A stretch of DNA of 64,000 bases from Ligilactobacillus cholophilus (GCF_030389495.1 NZ_CP127832.1:992001-1056000); one strand, 5' to 3'. Positions 31,434 to 45,271 are shown, counted from the first letter of the stretch. Program-made: numbers and translations. The notes: generated by a model not told the origin, from the letters alone.

Positions 31434-32795
31434 TTAATTTTTATTTTCTAACACTGTAACACTTTCCACATGTGGAGTTTGTGGAAATTGATCCACAGGT
31501 TGAATTGGTTGAGTTACTTGATAACCTTCTTCCATAAATAATTGAATATCGCGAACTAAAGTTGCTGGATTACAGCTCACATATACAATTTTCTTAGGTT
31601 TCATTTCACACGCACTGTGGATTAAACTATTAGTCAGTCCCTTTCGAGGAGGATCAACCATTATTACATCTGGTTTTATACCTTTTTCACTCCATTTTTC
31701 CATCCATTCTTCAGCGTTTCCAACCTCAAATGTGACATTTGTAAGGTTATTAATCTTAGCATTTTGCTTAGCATCTTGAATTGCTTCAGGGACAATTTCT
31801 ACTCCATAAACTTTTTTAGCATGTTTTGCTAAATTTAGTGAAATTGTTCCAATTCCACAATATGCATCAATTACTGTTTCTTCACCAGTTAATCCAGCTT
31901 TGTGGATTGCTTGTTGATAAAGTTTTTCAGTTTGTTGTGGATTTACTTGATAAAATGAATGTGCTGAAATCTTAAATTTTAACCCATTCAATTCATCCAT
32001 AATAGTATCATTCCCAGCCAAAACAATATCTTGCTTTCCTAAAATTACATTTGTTTTTCGATTATTCACATTTTGAATCACACTTTTCACATCAGGACAC
32101 TTTTTCATGATTTCTTTAGCAATTTTATCCCCATGTGGAAAACTTTTACCGTTTGTTATAATAACAACCATCACTTCATGAGAATAATATCCACGTCGAA
32201 CCATTAAATGTCGGATTAATCCTTTACCTGTTTCTTCATCATATGCAGATAACTGATATTGATTTAATATTTCTAAAACGCTTTGTAAAACTTCATCGAT
32301 TCGCTTATCTTGAATCAAAAAGTGTTTGAGTGGCATAAAATGGTGGCTTCCCTTACGATAAAAACCTACTTCTAGTTTTCCATTAATTTTGCGCACAGGT
32401 ACTTGAGCTTTATTACGATAATGCAAAGGATTTTCCATTCCCAAAGTATTATTCACATTAAGAGCTTCAAGATGTGCTTTATTCAATAACTGTTTAATTT
32501 GGTTACGCTTAAAATTCAACTGTGCTTCATATTTCAAATGTCCTAAGGGAGTAATTCCATTCTGTTGATCAAGTGAATCATCCACACGATCTGCACTTTT
32601 GTTAATATATTCTAAAGCACGTGCATATCCAAAATTTTTCCGTGTTTTAACCACTACTGCATTTATTTTTTCACCAGGAAGTGCCCCAGCAATAAATAGT
32701 GGATAATTATTAACCTTAGCAACTCCCATACCTTCATATGTTAAATCTTCCACAGTTAAAACAATTTTTTGATTTTTTTTCACAGGTATTTGCAC
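31434..32795 (-). CDS. rlmCD: 23S rRNA (uracil-C5)-methyltransferase, RlmCD/RumA family (copy 2)
   Basis: Second m5U methyltransferase paralogue, 453 residues from a GTG start at 32795 (AAAGGAG eight bases upstream; the longer open frame has no site). TRAM domain at the N-terminus (KNQKIVLTVEDLTYEGMGVAKV), methyltransferase core with VIDAYCGIGTISLNL, VDPPRKGL and YVSCNPATLVRD. As in copy 1 the Fe-S cysteines are absent. It follows dagK on the minus strand, the position this gene occupies in many lactobacilli, so this copy is the more likely housekeeping RlmCD. A terminator-like hairpin (32839-32867) sits between it and dagK. Confidence 0.93.
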   Translation of the reverse strand: MQIPVKKNQKIVLTVEDLTYEGMGVAKVNNYPLFIAGALPGEKINAVVVKTRKNFGYARALEYINKSADRVDDSLDQQNGITPLGHLKYEAQLNFKRNQIKQLLNKAHLEALNVNNTLGMENPLHYRNKAQVPVRKINGKLEVGFYRKGSHHFMPLKHFLIQDKRIDEVLQSVLEILNQYQLSAYDEETGKGLIRHLMVRRGYYSHEVMVVIITNGKSFPHGDKIAKEIMKKCPDVKSVIQNVNNRKTNVILGKQDIVLAGNDTIMDELNGLKFKISAHSFYQVNPQQTEKLYQQAIHKAGLTGEETVIDAYCGIGTISLNLAKHAKKVYGVEIVPEAIQDAKQNAKINNLTNVTFEVGNAEEWMEKWSEKGIKPDVIMVDPPRKGLTNSLIHSACEMKPKKIVYVSCNPATLVRDIQLFMEEGYQVTQPIQPVDQFPQTPHVESVTVLENKN

Positions 32796-32838
32796 AATTT
32801 TATCTCCTTTGTTTACTAAAATCTGATAAAAATAAAAT

Positions 32839-32867
32839 AAAGAGAAGTTTATCCACAACTTCTCTTT
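32839..32867 (-). terminator. terminator between dagK and rlmCD copy 2
   Basis: 11-bp perfect stem AAAGAGAAGTT / AACTTCTCTTT, loop TATCCAC, followed on the minus strand by an AT-rich tract. Probably ends the gatCAB-dagK transcript, at least partially. Confidence 0.75.
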
Positions 32868-32874
32868 ATTTCTG

Positions 32875-33903
32875 TTAATTTCTGTCTTGTGGATCTATCT
32901 CATTATGTTGTTTTTGAGATAGACTTTCAACTCCCTGCACCAACTTTTCGCGTGTATCCTCATCTTTATCTATTTCTTGTTGAATAGCATTTTCAGGAAT
33001 ATCATCAATATTTGCAAAAATCTCAATATGTTGTTTTAAGTTCTTGAAAGTCATTGGTGCATCTCCACCATATTCACCATCCAAGTTAATCATTAGCCGT
33101 TCGTCATTTACTGGCTTAATCACAAGCTTAGAGGTTTTTACATATAAAATTCTTGGATCATTAATATGATCACCATTTAACAATCGGGTAAACAATTGTA
33201 AAATTTCAAGTAAATTACTTGTCTTTACTACCATTAAAGTAAATTTACCATCATCTAATGAGGCATCTGGCGCAATTTTTTCAAAACCACCAACTGAGTT
33301 AGTTAATGCAACGAAAAACATACTTGCCTTACCCTCAAAAGTTCCTTGATCATATTCAATATGCATATCTGTTTTTTTCATTCCTGGAAGCATTTCTGCT
33401 CCTTTTACAAAATATGCAAGATATCCAAATAAAGATTTCACATCAGATGGGACAGCATAAGTAACTTCAGTTAAAGAACCACCGGCTGCAATATTAACAA
33501 AGTACTTATCACCAGCCATACCAATATCGACTTTCAATGATTGTCCCTTTGCAATTACTTTTGCAGCTTCAATTGGACTTTCCCGCGGAATTTTCAACGC
33601 ACGTGCATAGTCATTTGTAGTTCCAGCTGGAATTATCCCTAATTTAGGCCGTTTCTCTAATCCTGCAATCCCATTAACGACTTCATTGATAGTACCATCG
33701 CCACCGGCTGCAACAATTAAATCAAATCCTGCTTGTGCCGCTCTTTTGGCTTCATTACGTGCTGAATTTTCTTCAGGAGTTGTGGCAAAAGCGCTAGTTT
33801 CATAACCTACACCTTCTAAAATATTTAAAATATCTACAAGGTCATTTTTAATTGCTTCTCGTCCAGAAGTTGGATTATAAATAATTCGACAACGTTTTTG
33901 CAT
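32875..33903 (-). CDS. dagK: diacylglycerol kinase
   Basis: Soluble lipid kinase of the DagK/YerQ family that returns diacylglycerol, a by-product of lipoteichoic acid synthesis, to phosphatidic acid. Motifs: IIYNPTSGREA near the start, AAGGDGTINEVVNGIAG (nucleotide-binding GGDGT) and GIIPAGTTNDYARALKIP. 342 residues from ATG 33903 (GAGG eight bases upstream; a TTG two codons earlier lacks spacing). The last 40 residues are acidic and lysine-rich. Nineteen bases after gatB, so part of the same operon. Confidence 0.94.
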   Translation of the reverse strand: MQKRCRIIYNPTSGREAIKNDLVDILNILEGVGYETSAFATTPEENSARNEAKRAAQAGFDLIVAAGGDGTINEVVNGIAGLEKRPKLGIIPAGTTNDYARALKIPRESPIEAAKVIAKGQSLKVDIGMAGDKYFVNIAAGGSLTEVTYAVPSDVKSLFGYLAYFVKGAEMLPGMKKTDMHIEYDQGTFEGKASMFFVALTNSVGGFEKIAPDASLDDGKFTLMVVKTSNLLEILQLFTRLLNGDHINDPRILYVKTSKLVIKPVNDERLMINLDGEYGGDAPMTFKNLKQHIEIFANIDDIPENAIQQEIDKDEDTREKLVQGVESLSQKQHNEIDPQDRN

Positions 33904-33921
33904 AATCAAAACCTCTTTAAC

Positions 33922-35355
33922 TTATCTATTCTTCAAACTTTCATTTAATAATTTATTAACAACTTTTGGATTTGCCTTTCCGCGAGTTTGTTTCATAATA
34001 TTACCAACAAGGAATCCAAATGCACGATCTTTACCATTCTTAAAGTCTTCAATAGATTGTTGATTATTATCCAATACTTCATCAATAATTGGCTGTAATT
34101 TAGCTGGATCAGATAATTGAACCATTCCTTTTTCTTCAACCCATGCTTTTGGTTCTGTATCATTTGTAATAATTTCTTTAAATACTTTTTTAGCAATTTT
34201 AGATGAAATTGTTCCATCCTTAATTAATTGAATCATTGTTGCTAAGTGAGCTGGAGTTAATGCAGTATCATTAAGTTCCATTTGCTTATCATTCAAGTAA
34301 GCATTCACTTCACCCATTAACCAGTTTGAAGCCAATTTAGGATCTGCACCACATGCAACTGTTGCTTCATAAAAATCAGACATCTCTTTAGATTGAGTTA
34401 ATACTTTAGCGTCATATTCAGGAATGCCCCATTCATTAATATAACGAGCACGACGTTTATCTGGCATTTCTGGAATAGATTCACGTACTTCTTCCATCCA
34501 TTCATCTGAAATATAGTAACTAGGTAAATCAGGTTCTGGGAAGTAACGGTAGTCATTTGCTTCTTCTTTTGAACGCATCAATGATGTAGTATTTGTTTTT
34601 TCATCAAAGCGACGAGTTTCTTGTTCAATTTCTCCACCCTTTAATAAAATACCACGTTGACGTTTTTCTTCGAATTCAATTCCCTTATGAACGTAATCAA
34701 ATGAGTTTAAGTTCTTCATTTCTGTACGTACACCTGGTCTATCAGAACCAATTGGACGTACTGATACGTTTACATCCACACGCATTGATCCTTGATCCAT
34801 ACGCACATCAGAAATTCCAGTAAATTTAATAATTTGACGTAATCTTGTTAAATATGCATATGCTTCATCTGCTGAATGCATATCTGGTTTTGAAACAATT
34901 TCAATTAATGGTGTTCCTTGACGATTTAAATCTACATATGAATATCCATTAGGATTGTGTGTATTTTTACCAGCATCTTCTTCAACGTGCATTTCTTCAA
35001 TCCCAATTTTTTTCTTACTACCATCTTCAAGTTCGATTTCTAAATAACCATCGTACGCTAATGGAGTATCTTTTTGAGTAATTTGATATGCCTTTGGATT
35101 ATCTGGATAAAAATAATTTTTACGATCAAAATGTAATTCTTGGTTAATTTCACAGTTCAATGCCATTGCGGCACGCATACCATATTCTAAGATTCCCTTA
35201 TTAACTTGAGGCAAAACGCCAGGATATGCCCAATCAATCACATTAGTTTTTGTATTAGGTTCTGCACCATAAACAACAGGAGCAGGTGAATATGCTTTTG
35301 ATTTAGTTTGCATTTCAATGTGTACTTCAAGTCCAATAGTTGTTTCAAAGTTCAT
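33922..35355 (-). CDS. gatB: Asp-tRNA(Asn)/Glu-tRNA(Gln) amidotransferase subunit B
   Basis: Subunit B of GatCAB, which converts mischarged Glu-tRNA(Gln) and/or Asp-tRNA(Asn) to the correct amide form. 477 residues, normal length: [19 protein letters not shown] at the N-terminus, the kinase-like core with [21 protein letters not shown]-type segment, [13 protein letters not shown], and the helical YqeY-like tail after about residue 330. The ATG overlaps the gatA stop (TAATG), giving tight translational coupling. Confidence 0.97.
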   Translation of the reverse strand: MNFETTIGLEVHIEMQTKSKAYSPAPVVYGAEPNTKTNVIDWAYPGVLPQVNKGILEYGMRAAMALNCEINQELHFDRKNYFYPDNPKAYQITQKDTPLAYDGYLEIELEDGSKKKIGIEEMHVEEDAGKNTHNPNGYSYVDLNRQGTPLIEIVSKPDMHSADEAYAYLTRLRQIIKFTGISDVRMDQGSMRVDVNVSVRPIGSDRPGVRTEMKNLNSFDYVHKGIEFEEKRQRGILLKGGEIEQETRRFDEKTNTTSLMRSKEEANDYRYFPEPDLPSYYISDEWMEEVRESIPEMPDKRRARYINEWGIPEYDAKVLTQSKEMSDFYEATVACGADPKLASNWLMGEVNAYLNDKQMELNDTALTPAHLATMIQLIKDGTISSKIAKKVFKEIITNDTEPKAWVEEKGMVQLSDPAKLQPIIDEVLDNNQQSIEDFKNGKDRAFGFLVGNIMKQTRGKANPKVVNKLLNESLKNR

Positions 35356-36821
35356 TAATCTTGACCTCCAATCGCTGGCTTTTTCTTATGAAAATCAGTT
35401 GCTTGTTCAAACGCATATGCAGCTTGGTATATCTTTTCTTCTTCAAAACGATCACCAATCAAGTGAATTCCAACTGGTAAGTTTTCTTCAGTAAATCCAC
35501 CTGGAAGTGAAATGGCTGGTAATCCAGCTAAGTTAGTTGGAATTGTCAATAAGTCATTCATATACATTGAAATTGGATCATCAGATTTTTCACCAAAACC
35601 AAATGCTGCACCAGTTGTTGTTGGTCCTAAGATTAAATCATAATCTTTAAACACATTATCAAAGTCTTGGCAAATAACAGTTCTAACTTTAATAGCTTTA
35701 CCATAGAATTCATCATATAAATGTGATGACAATGAGAAAGTACCTAGCATAATTCTTCGTTTAACTTCATCACCAAAGCCTTCAGAACGTGTACGTACAT
35801 ATACATCTTCCAAATTCTTAACATCTTGTGCACGGAATCCATAACGAATACCATCAAAACGTTGTAAGTTTGATGAAGCTTCTGATGTTGCAACAATATA
35901 ATAAACTTGAATACCATTAAGAGCATGTGGCAAGGATACTTCTTCAACTGTTGCTCCTAAGTCAGTAAATACTTTAATTGCATTATTTACTGCTTCACGT
36001 ACAACTGGTTGTAAATCAACATCCATAAATTCTTTTGGAACACCAATCTTCATTCCTTTAATATCTTTACCAATTTTTGAAGTAAAGTCAGGAACTTCAC
36101 GTGGTGATGTTGTAAAGTCGTGTTCGTCCTGTCCAGCAATTGCATTTAACATTAATGCATTATCTTTAACTGAACGTGTCATTGGGCCAATTTGGTCTAA
36201 ACTAGATGAAAATGCAATTAATCCATAACGTGATACTCGTCCATATGTTGGCTTAAATCCAACCACACCACTAAATGCAGCTGGTTGACGAATAGAACCA
36301 CCAGTATCTGAAGCCAATGCAGCTATTATTTCACCAGAAGCAATTGCTGATGCTGGTCCACCTGATGAACCGCCAGGAACTTTTGTTAAATCCCATGCAT
36401 TTTTAGTTTTCTTAAATGCTGATGTTTCTGTTGAACTTCCCATTGCAAATTCATCTAAATTCAACTTACCCGCAACAATCATACCAGCATCTTTTAATCG
36501 TTTAACAACAGTTGCATCATAAATTGGAGTAAAGTTTTCTAACATTTTACTTGCAGCAGTAGTTTTTAAGCCATTAGTAACCATGTTATCTTTAATTCCT
36601 ACTGGGATTCCATCTAAAATTTTATTTGGATCAATTCCACGTTCATCAATTAAAGCAGCTTGTTTCAATGCAGCTTCTTTATTCAATGCAAGGAAGGCAT
36701 CAATTTTTTGATCACGTGTTTCAATTGTATCAAATGTTGATTTTGCTAGTTCAGTTGCACTAATTTCTTTATTAACTAATTTTTCATGTAAGCTAGTTAA
36801 ATCATTATTCAAATAATCCAT
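35355..36821 (-). CDS. gatA: Asp-tRNA(Asn)/Glu-tRNA(Gln) amidotransferase subunit A
   Basis: Glutaminase/amidase subunit of GatCAB; releases ammonia from glutamine for transamidation. 488 residues with Lys in [10 protein letters not shown], signature [18 protein letters not shown] and the nucleophile segment [21 protein letters not shown]. Its start ATG overlaps the gatC stop and its stop overlaps the gatB start; gatC-gatA-gatB is the standard order. Confidence 0.97.
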   Translation of the reverse strand: MDYLNNDLTSLHEKLVNKEISATELAKSTFDTIETRDQKIDAFLALNKEAALKQAALIDERGIDPNKILDGIPVGIKDNMVTNGLKTTAASKMLENFTPIYDATVVKRLKDAGMIVAGKLNLDEFAMGSSTETSAFKKTKNAWDLTKVPGGSSGGPASAIASGEIIAALASDTGGSIRQPAAFSGVVGFKPTYGRVSRYGLIAFSSSLDQIGPMTRSVKDNALMLNAIAGQDEHDFTTSPREVPDFTSKIGKDIKGMKIGVPKEFMDVDLQPVVREAVNNAIKVFTDLGATVEEVSLPHALNGIQVYYIVATSEASSNLQRFDGIRYGFRAQDVKNLEDVYVRTRSEGFGDEVKRRIMLGTFSLSSHLYDEFYGKAIKVRTVICQDFDNVFKDYDLILGPTTTGAAFGFGEKSDDPISMYMNDLLTIPTNLAGLPAISLPGGFTEENLPVGIHLIGDRFEEEKIYQAAYAFEQATDFHKKKPAIGGQD

Positions 36822-37126
36822 TATTTGTTATCCTTCCCTTCATCTAAAATTGCAGGCACTTTAATGAATCCATCTTCATGTTCTGGTACATTCTTCATTA
36901 ATTCTTCACGTGGTGTAGGATTTTTAGCAACATCTTCACGCATAATATTTACAGCATCTGTAACATTAATTGTTGGTTTAACATTTGTTGTATCGATTTT
37001 ACTTAATTGATGTGACATGTTCATAATTTCTTCAATTTGACTTGTGAACATTTCTAATTCTTCGTCAGTAAACTCTAATTTTGATAATTCAGCAATTTTA
37101 CGTACTTCTTCTTTAGTAATTTTCAT
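36821..37126 (-). CDS. gatC: Asp-tRNA(Asn)/Glu-tRNA(Gln) amidotransferase subunit C
   Basis: Small stabilising subunit of GatCAB, 101 residues: [20 protein letters not shown] and the C-terminal [30 protein letters not shown] are diagnostic. First gene of gatCAB-dagK; 83 bases separate it from camS, enough for a promoter, which I could not pick out with confidence. Confidence 0.96.
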   Translation of the reverse strand: MKITKEEVRKIAELSKLEFTDEELEMFTSQIEEIMNMSHQLSKIDTTNVKPTINVTDAVNIMREDVAKNPTPREELMKNVPEHEDGFIKVPAILDEGKDNK

Positions 37127-37209
37127 AAACTTAACCTCTTTTCAATTCAGACTCATTATTTGTATTTTATCACATTGAAAGCCTTGATATAACTAATTCT
37201 TAGCAGATT

Positions 37210-40376
<3,167 letters not shown>

Positions 40377-40395
40377 TTATCACACCTTCTCTTCT

Positions 40396-42615
40396 TTACT
40401 TTTTCGTAATTGGAGCAAATGCAGCTAATAATCGTTTAATACCTTCATTCTTGAATGCAATATCTAATTCCATGCTTTCGTCTTCGCCGGTTACTTTCAC
40501 AATTGTTCCTTCGCCCCAGGCTTTATGCATAACCTTATCGCCAACCTTCCAGGCCTTCTTATCAGCACCTGTTCCTTTTGGCCGTTCAACTGTTCCTGCT
40601 GGCTTACGATATACTGGTGTATTTCTAGCAAATGGAGCACGTGTTGCTGCAGTTTTCTTACTACTATTTTGTTCATTTTCAGATTTAATTAAATCGTCTC
40701 CAATTTCAGTTATAAATCTTGATGCACAATTACTTTGACGTCTTCCGTAAAGCATTCTTGAAAAAGCATTTGTAATATATAACTCATCTTGTGCACGTGT
40801 AATTCCAACATAAGCTAATCGGCGTTCTTCTTCTAATTCATTTTCATCAGTTAATGCACGAGATAATGGGAAAATTCCTTCTTCCATTCCCATTAAAAAT
40901 ACTATAGGAAATTCCAAACCTTTTGCTGCATGTAAAGTCATCATTGTAACTTCATCTGTATCATCAACATCATCTTGATCAGATACTAACGCTAAGTCAG
41001 CAAGAAAATCTGAAAATGGATCACTTTCTTCATTTTCTGGTTGCCAGCTTTCATCAAATTGCTTAGTTACTGTAAGAAATTCATCCAAGTTTTCTAAACG
41101 ACTTTGATTTTCTAATGACTTTGTTTTTTCTAATTCTGCACGATAACCAGTAATTTCTAAAATATCTTTAGTTAATTCTGTTACATTTTCAGTTTTTTCT
41201 AATTCATGCAGTTTACAAATTGTCTGTGCAAATTTTGATAATTCAGTTGATGCTTTTCCACGAATTTCAGTTAAAGCCACATTTTCAGCAGCTTTTTCTA
41301 AAGATAATCCATGTAAATTAGCAAAATCATTTAATTTTTGCATACTTGTAGCACCAATGCCACGTTTTGGTGAATTAACAACTCTTTCAAAACTCATTGA
41401 ATCATCTGGATTAGTTGCTAATCTTAAATATGCAAGCACATCTAAAATTTCTTTACGTTCGTAAAACTTATGTGCACCAACCAATTTATATGGAATATTT
41501 GCTTTTACAAAAGTTTCTTCAATCTTACGTGATTGTGCATTTGTTCGATATAAAATTGCAAAATCACGATAATTTTTTTGATTTTCTTGCATATATTGCT
41601 TAATCTTTTTAACCACAAAATATGCTTCTTCACTATCTGTATTTCCTCGGTAATAGTGAATTTTTTCACCTTGTTTATTTTCTGTCCATAAAGTTTTAGC
41701 CTTACGATTTACGTTATTTTCAATAACCTTGTTGGCTGCTTGTAGAATAGTTTTTGTTGAACGATAATTTTGTTCAAGTTTTATTACTGTTGCATCCGTA
41801 TAGTCATTTTCAAAATTTAGGATGTTTTCCATGTTAGCACCACGCCAACCATAGATACTTTGGTCTGCATCACCTACAACACAGATATTACGATATTTTT
41901 TAGCCAACATATTCACTAGCTCATATTGTGCTTCATTTGTATCTTGATATTCATCAACATGAATATATTTGAATTTTCTTTGATAATACTCAAGAACAGC
42001 TGGGGCTTCTTTAAATAAATCGATTGTCTTCATAATTAAGTCGTCAAAATCTAACGCTTGATTATTTTGAAGACGACTTTGATATTCTGCATATGCCTTT
42101 GCTACTAGTTCTTGAAACATTCCATCCGCACTAGCTGCATAATCTTCAGGCGTTAATAACTCATTTTTAGCATTTGAAATCGCACTTAAAATAGAACGAG
42201 CTGTATATTTTTTAGGATCAACATTCAAGTCACTCATAATATGTTTCATTAAAGTTCTTTGTTCACTTGAACTAGCAATTGTAAAGTTCCTTGAATAACC
42301 GATTTTTTCACCATCTCGGCGCAAAATTCTGACGCATAGAGCATGAAATGTAGAAACCCAAATTTCTTCAGCTCCTTCGTCAATTAATTTATCAATTCTT
42401 TCTCGCATTTCACGAGCGGCTTTATTAGTGAATGTAATTGCCAAAATATTCCATGGATTAACATTTTTTTCTTCTATCAAGTAAGCTACTCGATGAGTTA
42501 GCACACGTGTCTTTCCACTTCCAGCTCCTGCCATAACTAAAAGTGGGCCTTCAGTAGTCCGAACTGCTTGTGCTTGTTTATCATTCATTTTTGCAAGTAA
42601 ATCATTTACAGCCAA
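40396..42615 (-). CDS. pcrA: ATP-dependent DNA helicase PcrA
   Basis: UvrD/PcrA 3'-5' helicase for repair, plasmid rolling-circle replication and removal of RecA filaments. 739 residues with Walker A MAGAGSGKTRVLTHR, VDEYQDTNEAQYEL (motif II), GDADQSIYGWRGA (motif III), LEQNYRST, TMMTLHAAKGLEFPIVF and VGITRAQDELYI (motif VI), plus the short C-terminal Tudor-like end (KVGDKVMHKAWGEGTIVKV). First gene of pcrA-ligA-camS. Confidence 0.97.
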   Translation of the reverse strand: MAVNDLLAKMNDKQAQAVRTTEGPLLVMAGAGSGKTRVLTHRVAYLIEEKNVNPWNILAITFTNKAAREMRERIDKLIDEGAEEIWVSTFHALCVRILRRDGEKIGYSRNFTIASSSEQRTLMKHIMSDLNVDPKKYTARSILSAISNAKNELLTPEDYAASADGMFQELVAKAYAEYQSRLQNNQALDFDDLIMKTIDLFKEAPAVLEYYQRKFKYIHVDEYQDTNEAQYELVNMLAKKYRNICVVGDADQSIYGWRGANMENILNFENDYTDATVIKLEQNYRSTKTILQAANKVIENNVNRKAKTLWTENKQGEKIHYYRGNTDSEEAYFVVKKIKQYMQENQKNYRDFAILYRTNAQSRKIEETFVKANIPYKLVGAHKFYERKEILDVLAYLRLATNPDDSMSFERVVNSPKRGIGATSMQKLNDFANLHGLSLEKAAENVALTEIRGKASTELSKFAQTICKLHELEKTENVTELTKDILEITGYRAELEKTKSLENQSRLENLDEFLTVTKQFDESWQPENEESDPFSDFLADLALVSDQDDVDDTDEVTMMTLHAAKGLEFPIVFLMGMEEGIFPLSRALTDENELEEERRLAYVGITRAQDELYITNAFSRMLYGRRQSNCASRFITEIGDDLIKSENEQNSSKKTAATRAPFARNTPVYRKPAGTVERPKGTGADKKAWKVGDKVMHKAWGEGTIVKVTGEDESMELDIAFKNEGIKRLLAAFAPITKK

Positions 42616-42697
42616 TTATCTTTTTCCTCCTAATTTAAGATGCAATCAATCTTAATTATATCAAAATGCGTATAATAATTTAAACTACTTTAATCAT

Positions 42698-42733
42698 AAA
42701 AAAAGGTTGTGACTAAACATCCCAACCCTTTAG
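42698..42733. terminator. weak terminator after the PurK-like gene
   Basis: Imperfect stem (AAAGGTTG / CAACCCTTT) with a long loop and A/T runs, between the PurK-like gene and pcrA, both on the minus strand. Confidence 0.4.
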
Positions 42734-42773
42734 ACGATCCTTTGTACGCATATATAAATTTTAATCCTTTAAA

Positions 42774-43913
42774 TTATTGCGCTTTATTATCCCAAATACC
42801 CGTTGATTCTACCTGTTCACGAACAGTTTCAATTGTTGGTCCCAACGCAAGAAGATATCCTTCTGTTGCTGCTTGATTACGCATTGATAATGGATAACGG
42901 AAGAAATTATAATACCAATTATCTTTTAATACCCATTGTGTTCTTAATGCATTACGATCCTGACTTTCAATCGTAATTGCAACTGTTGGTTCCATTAATT
43001 CAGTTTTAACTAATGGCATTTGTGCTAAAGCACGTAAATGTTGTTCAAACATTGTAACATTTGTTGCTTTGTCAAAAACATATCCACTTGCATGTAATGC
43101 AGGTACAACACGTTTAACGTAAATTGCTCCGCTTTCCGTCAAGAAAAATGCAATTTGCATTGTTCCAACATACTTAAGGTTTTGAGCAATCTTAGCAGCT
43201 AAACGACGCACTTCAGCCTCAACATCATTACTAATCATTGCAGGAACTAATGATTCATGTAAAACATGGTCATGATAAATATTTTCTACCATAGGGAAGA
43301 AATTAATTGTTCCTTTTACATCTTTAGTTAAAACAACTGATAATTCTTTTGTATATGGAATCCAAGATTCAAGAATATAAGTTCCCATATCAATAATATC
43401 AGCACACTTAGCTATGTCAGACTGCTTGCGTATTATTTGTTGATGACTTTTACCTAATCCCTTTTGAATTGGTTTTAAAATACATGGATAACCAATTGAA
43501 GTTATTGCTTGATAAATATCATCTAAATTAACAATTGTCGCATATGGAGCAATGTTTACATTAATATTTTCAAAAAATGCCCGTTCAAGAAGCCGATCTT
43601 GCATAAATTCCAAAGAGTCACTTCCCTGTGGAACACGAGTAAATTGTGAAATAAACTTAACTACTTGAGAATTAATATGCTCTGATTCATATGTAACTAC
43701 ATCACAGCGTTGCGCAAATCCCTGAAGCTTATTTTTATCATTCATCTTACCAACGATTTTAACGTCTGCTTCTGCTAAAATTGGACTTTCTTCATATCTA
43801 CTATAAGCAATTACTTTATATCCCATCCGTTTGGCAGTTCTAGCTAACATAATACCATTAGGACTGTCGCCAATAATTCCTACTGTACTACCAGGAAAAA
43901 GCGTTTCTGTCAT
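42774..43913 (-). CDS. PurK-like ATP-grasp protein with altered active site
   Basis: 379 residues collinear with N5-carboxyaminoimidazole ribonucleotide synthase PurK: Rossmann start GIIGDSPNGIMLARTAKRMGY, CDVVTYESEHI, ATP-grasp segments YPCILKPIQKGLGK and ILESWIPYTKELSVVL, C-terminal FEQHLRA. But the family's invariant NEIAPRPHNSGHYT segment is here VKRVVPALHASGYVF: the Asn-Glu metal-binding pair and the substrate Arg are lost. No purE or other purine gene is near. So it is probably not a working PurK; either a pseudoenzyme or a ligase with another substrate. Intact frame argues it is maintained. Confidence 0.82.
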   Translation of the reverse strand: MTETLFPGSTVGIIGDSPNGIMLARTAKRMGYKVIAYSRYEESPILAEADVKIVGKMNDKNKLQGFAQRCDVVTYESEHINSQVVKFISQFTRVPQGSDSLEFMQDRLLERAFFENINVNIAPYATIVNLDDIYQAITSIGYPCILKPIQKGLGKSHQQIIRKQSDIAKCADIIDMGTYILESWIPYTKELSVVLTKDVKGTINFFPMVENIYHDHVLHESLVPAMISNDVEAEVRRLAAKIAQNLKYVGTMQIAFFLTESGAIYVKRVVPALHASGYVFDKATNVTMFEQHLRALAQMPLVKTELMEPTVAITIESQDRNALRTQWVLKDNWYYNFFRYPLSMRNQAATEGYLLALGPTIETVREQVESTGIWDNKAQ

Positions 43914-44011
43914 TTTTCCTCACTACTCTCTATCTAAAATATATCTTAGTTAGTTTCATTATTTATGATAGCATAAATAACAAATTTAATTATTAATTAT
44001 TCCTTTAGAAT

Positions 44012-44659
44012 TCACCTATCATATTGGTATAATTTATATTTTTCAATTACTGAAATTAATTTTTGTGCATAATCCGGATCTGTAGCATATCCAGTTTGTT
44101 GTAAAGCCTGTGCTGCACTTCGATAATCTGTTGCATTAAGAACTTGAGCATAATGATTTTCATCCCCATCAATTCCATTTACAAATAACTTTGTATGATT
44201 TTCAATTGATTGATTCCAACTAGAATACACTACAAAACTTGCTTTAGTTGTAATCCATTCCCCATTTACATATTCTTTAGTAGTCATTACCGCACTATTA
44301 GTTCCTGTGCCTTTTATTCCAAACAAATTATTATATTTTTGCGATAATTCACTTTGTCCCCAATCAGATTCTAAAGCTGCCTGAGCTATCGTTACACTTG
44401 CTAACACATGATATTTATTTTGTTCTGTCTGTGCAATTGGTGCTACTTTTTTGATGAAATTTAATTTTACCTGCTCAGCCTGAGAGATAGATGATGTCTG
44501 TTCTTCTTGGACATTCTTGCTAGTCCAACGAATTATCTGGATTGACCCAATTAACAAAACAATAGCTATCAAAATTACATCGATCACTTTTAAATGCTTG
44601 CGTGATAGCTTACGTTTAATCTTTTTTTTAATCCTTTCGTAGCTCTCTTTGCATTTCAT
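44012..44659 (-). CDS. membrane-anchored glucosaminidase-type peptidoglycan hydrolase (GH73)
   Basis: 215 residues: basic N-terminus, one membrane helix (about 25-43) and an extracellular GH73 domain with SVTIAQAALESDWGQSELS (catalytic Glu), NNLFGIKG and a Tyr-rich C-terminal region (YATDPDYAQKLISVIEKY). Expected to cut between GlcNAc and MurNAc in the wall. No SH3 or LysM binding domain; retained by the membrane anchor. Follows the ECF S-component gene after 21 bases. Confidence 0.9.
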   Translation of the reverse strand: MKCKESYERIKKKIKRKLSRKHLKVIDVILIAIVLLIGSIQIIRWTSKNVQEEQTSSISQAEQVKLNFIKKVAPIAQTEQNKYHVLASVTIAQAALESDWGQSELSQKYNNLFGIKGTGTNSAVMTTKEYVNGEWITTKASFVVYSSWNQSIENHTKLFVNGIDGDENHYAQVLNATDYRSAAQALQQTGYATDPDYAQKLISVIEKYKLYQYDR

Positions 44660-44680
44660 TCAATCTCTCCATTCTCCCTT

Positions 44681-45271
44681 TCATTTTTTCCATACAATTT
44701 TTATCAAAATTGTTGAAATTATTGGTACTAAAAACATTGCTGCTAACATTTCTGGAATACCATTTGTTCCAACTACTCCTAATAAATAAGGCAATAATTC
44801 TTTAACATTAACTGAATATAGTTTTGGTGCCTGGTTGTGATAAAATATGTAAATTTGTCCTAATACTAATAATGTATTAGTCATACTTCCAATTGCTGCA
44901 GCAATTACCATTGATAACTTATTATTTATTTTATTTTTTAATTTTAAATAACTGTATCCACTAGTTGCTCCAACTAAAATTCTTGGCAAAACAGAGATCA
45001 ATGGATTAGTAAAACAAATTACGGCAATTGGACTTGTAGGCCACACAAATGCTCGTATCCAAGTAATCAATCCCCAAATAGCTCCAATTAACATGCCATC
45101 TTTAGGTCCTAGCACAATTGCGGCTGTAATCACAGTAATATGTATTAAAGTAATACTCAATGGTCCAATTGGAATGTTTCCTAAAAATGGAACTAAATTT
45201 TGTAATATTATTATTGAAATAAAAATTGCCAAAATTGCCATTTTTTTAATTTTAAATCTTGAATTATTCAC
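44681..45271 (-). CDS. ECF transporter S-component, substrate uncertain (PanT-like)
   Basis: 196-residue integral membrane protein with about five to six hydrophobic segments and the family pattern of the DUF3816-type S-components (PFLGNIPIGPLSITLIHITVITAAIVLGPKDGMLIGAIWGLITW). It binds a vitamin and works with the shared EcfA1-EcfA2-EcfT module encoded at 55371-57828. Pantothenate is a reasonable guess, not more. Start is GTG 45271 with GAAGGG seven bases upstream; the longer frame begins on the ribosome-binding site itself. No riboswitch was recognised upstream. Confidence 0.8.
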   Translation of the reverse strand: MNNSRFKIKKMAILAIFISIIILQNLVPFLGNIPIGPLSITLIHITVITAAIVLGPKDGMLIGAIWGLITWIRAFVWPTSPIAVICFTNPLISVLPRILVGATSGYSYLKLKNKINNKLSMVIAAAIGSMTNTLLVLGQIYIFYHNQAPKLYSVNVKELLPYLLGVVGTNGIPEMLAAMFLVPIISTILIKIVWKK

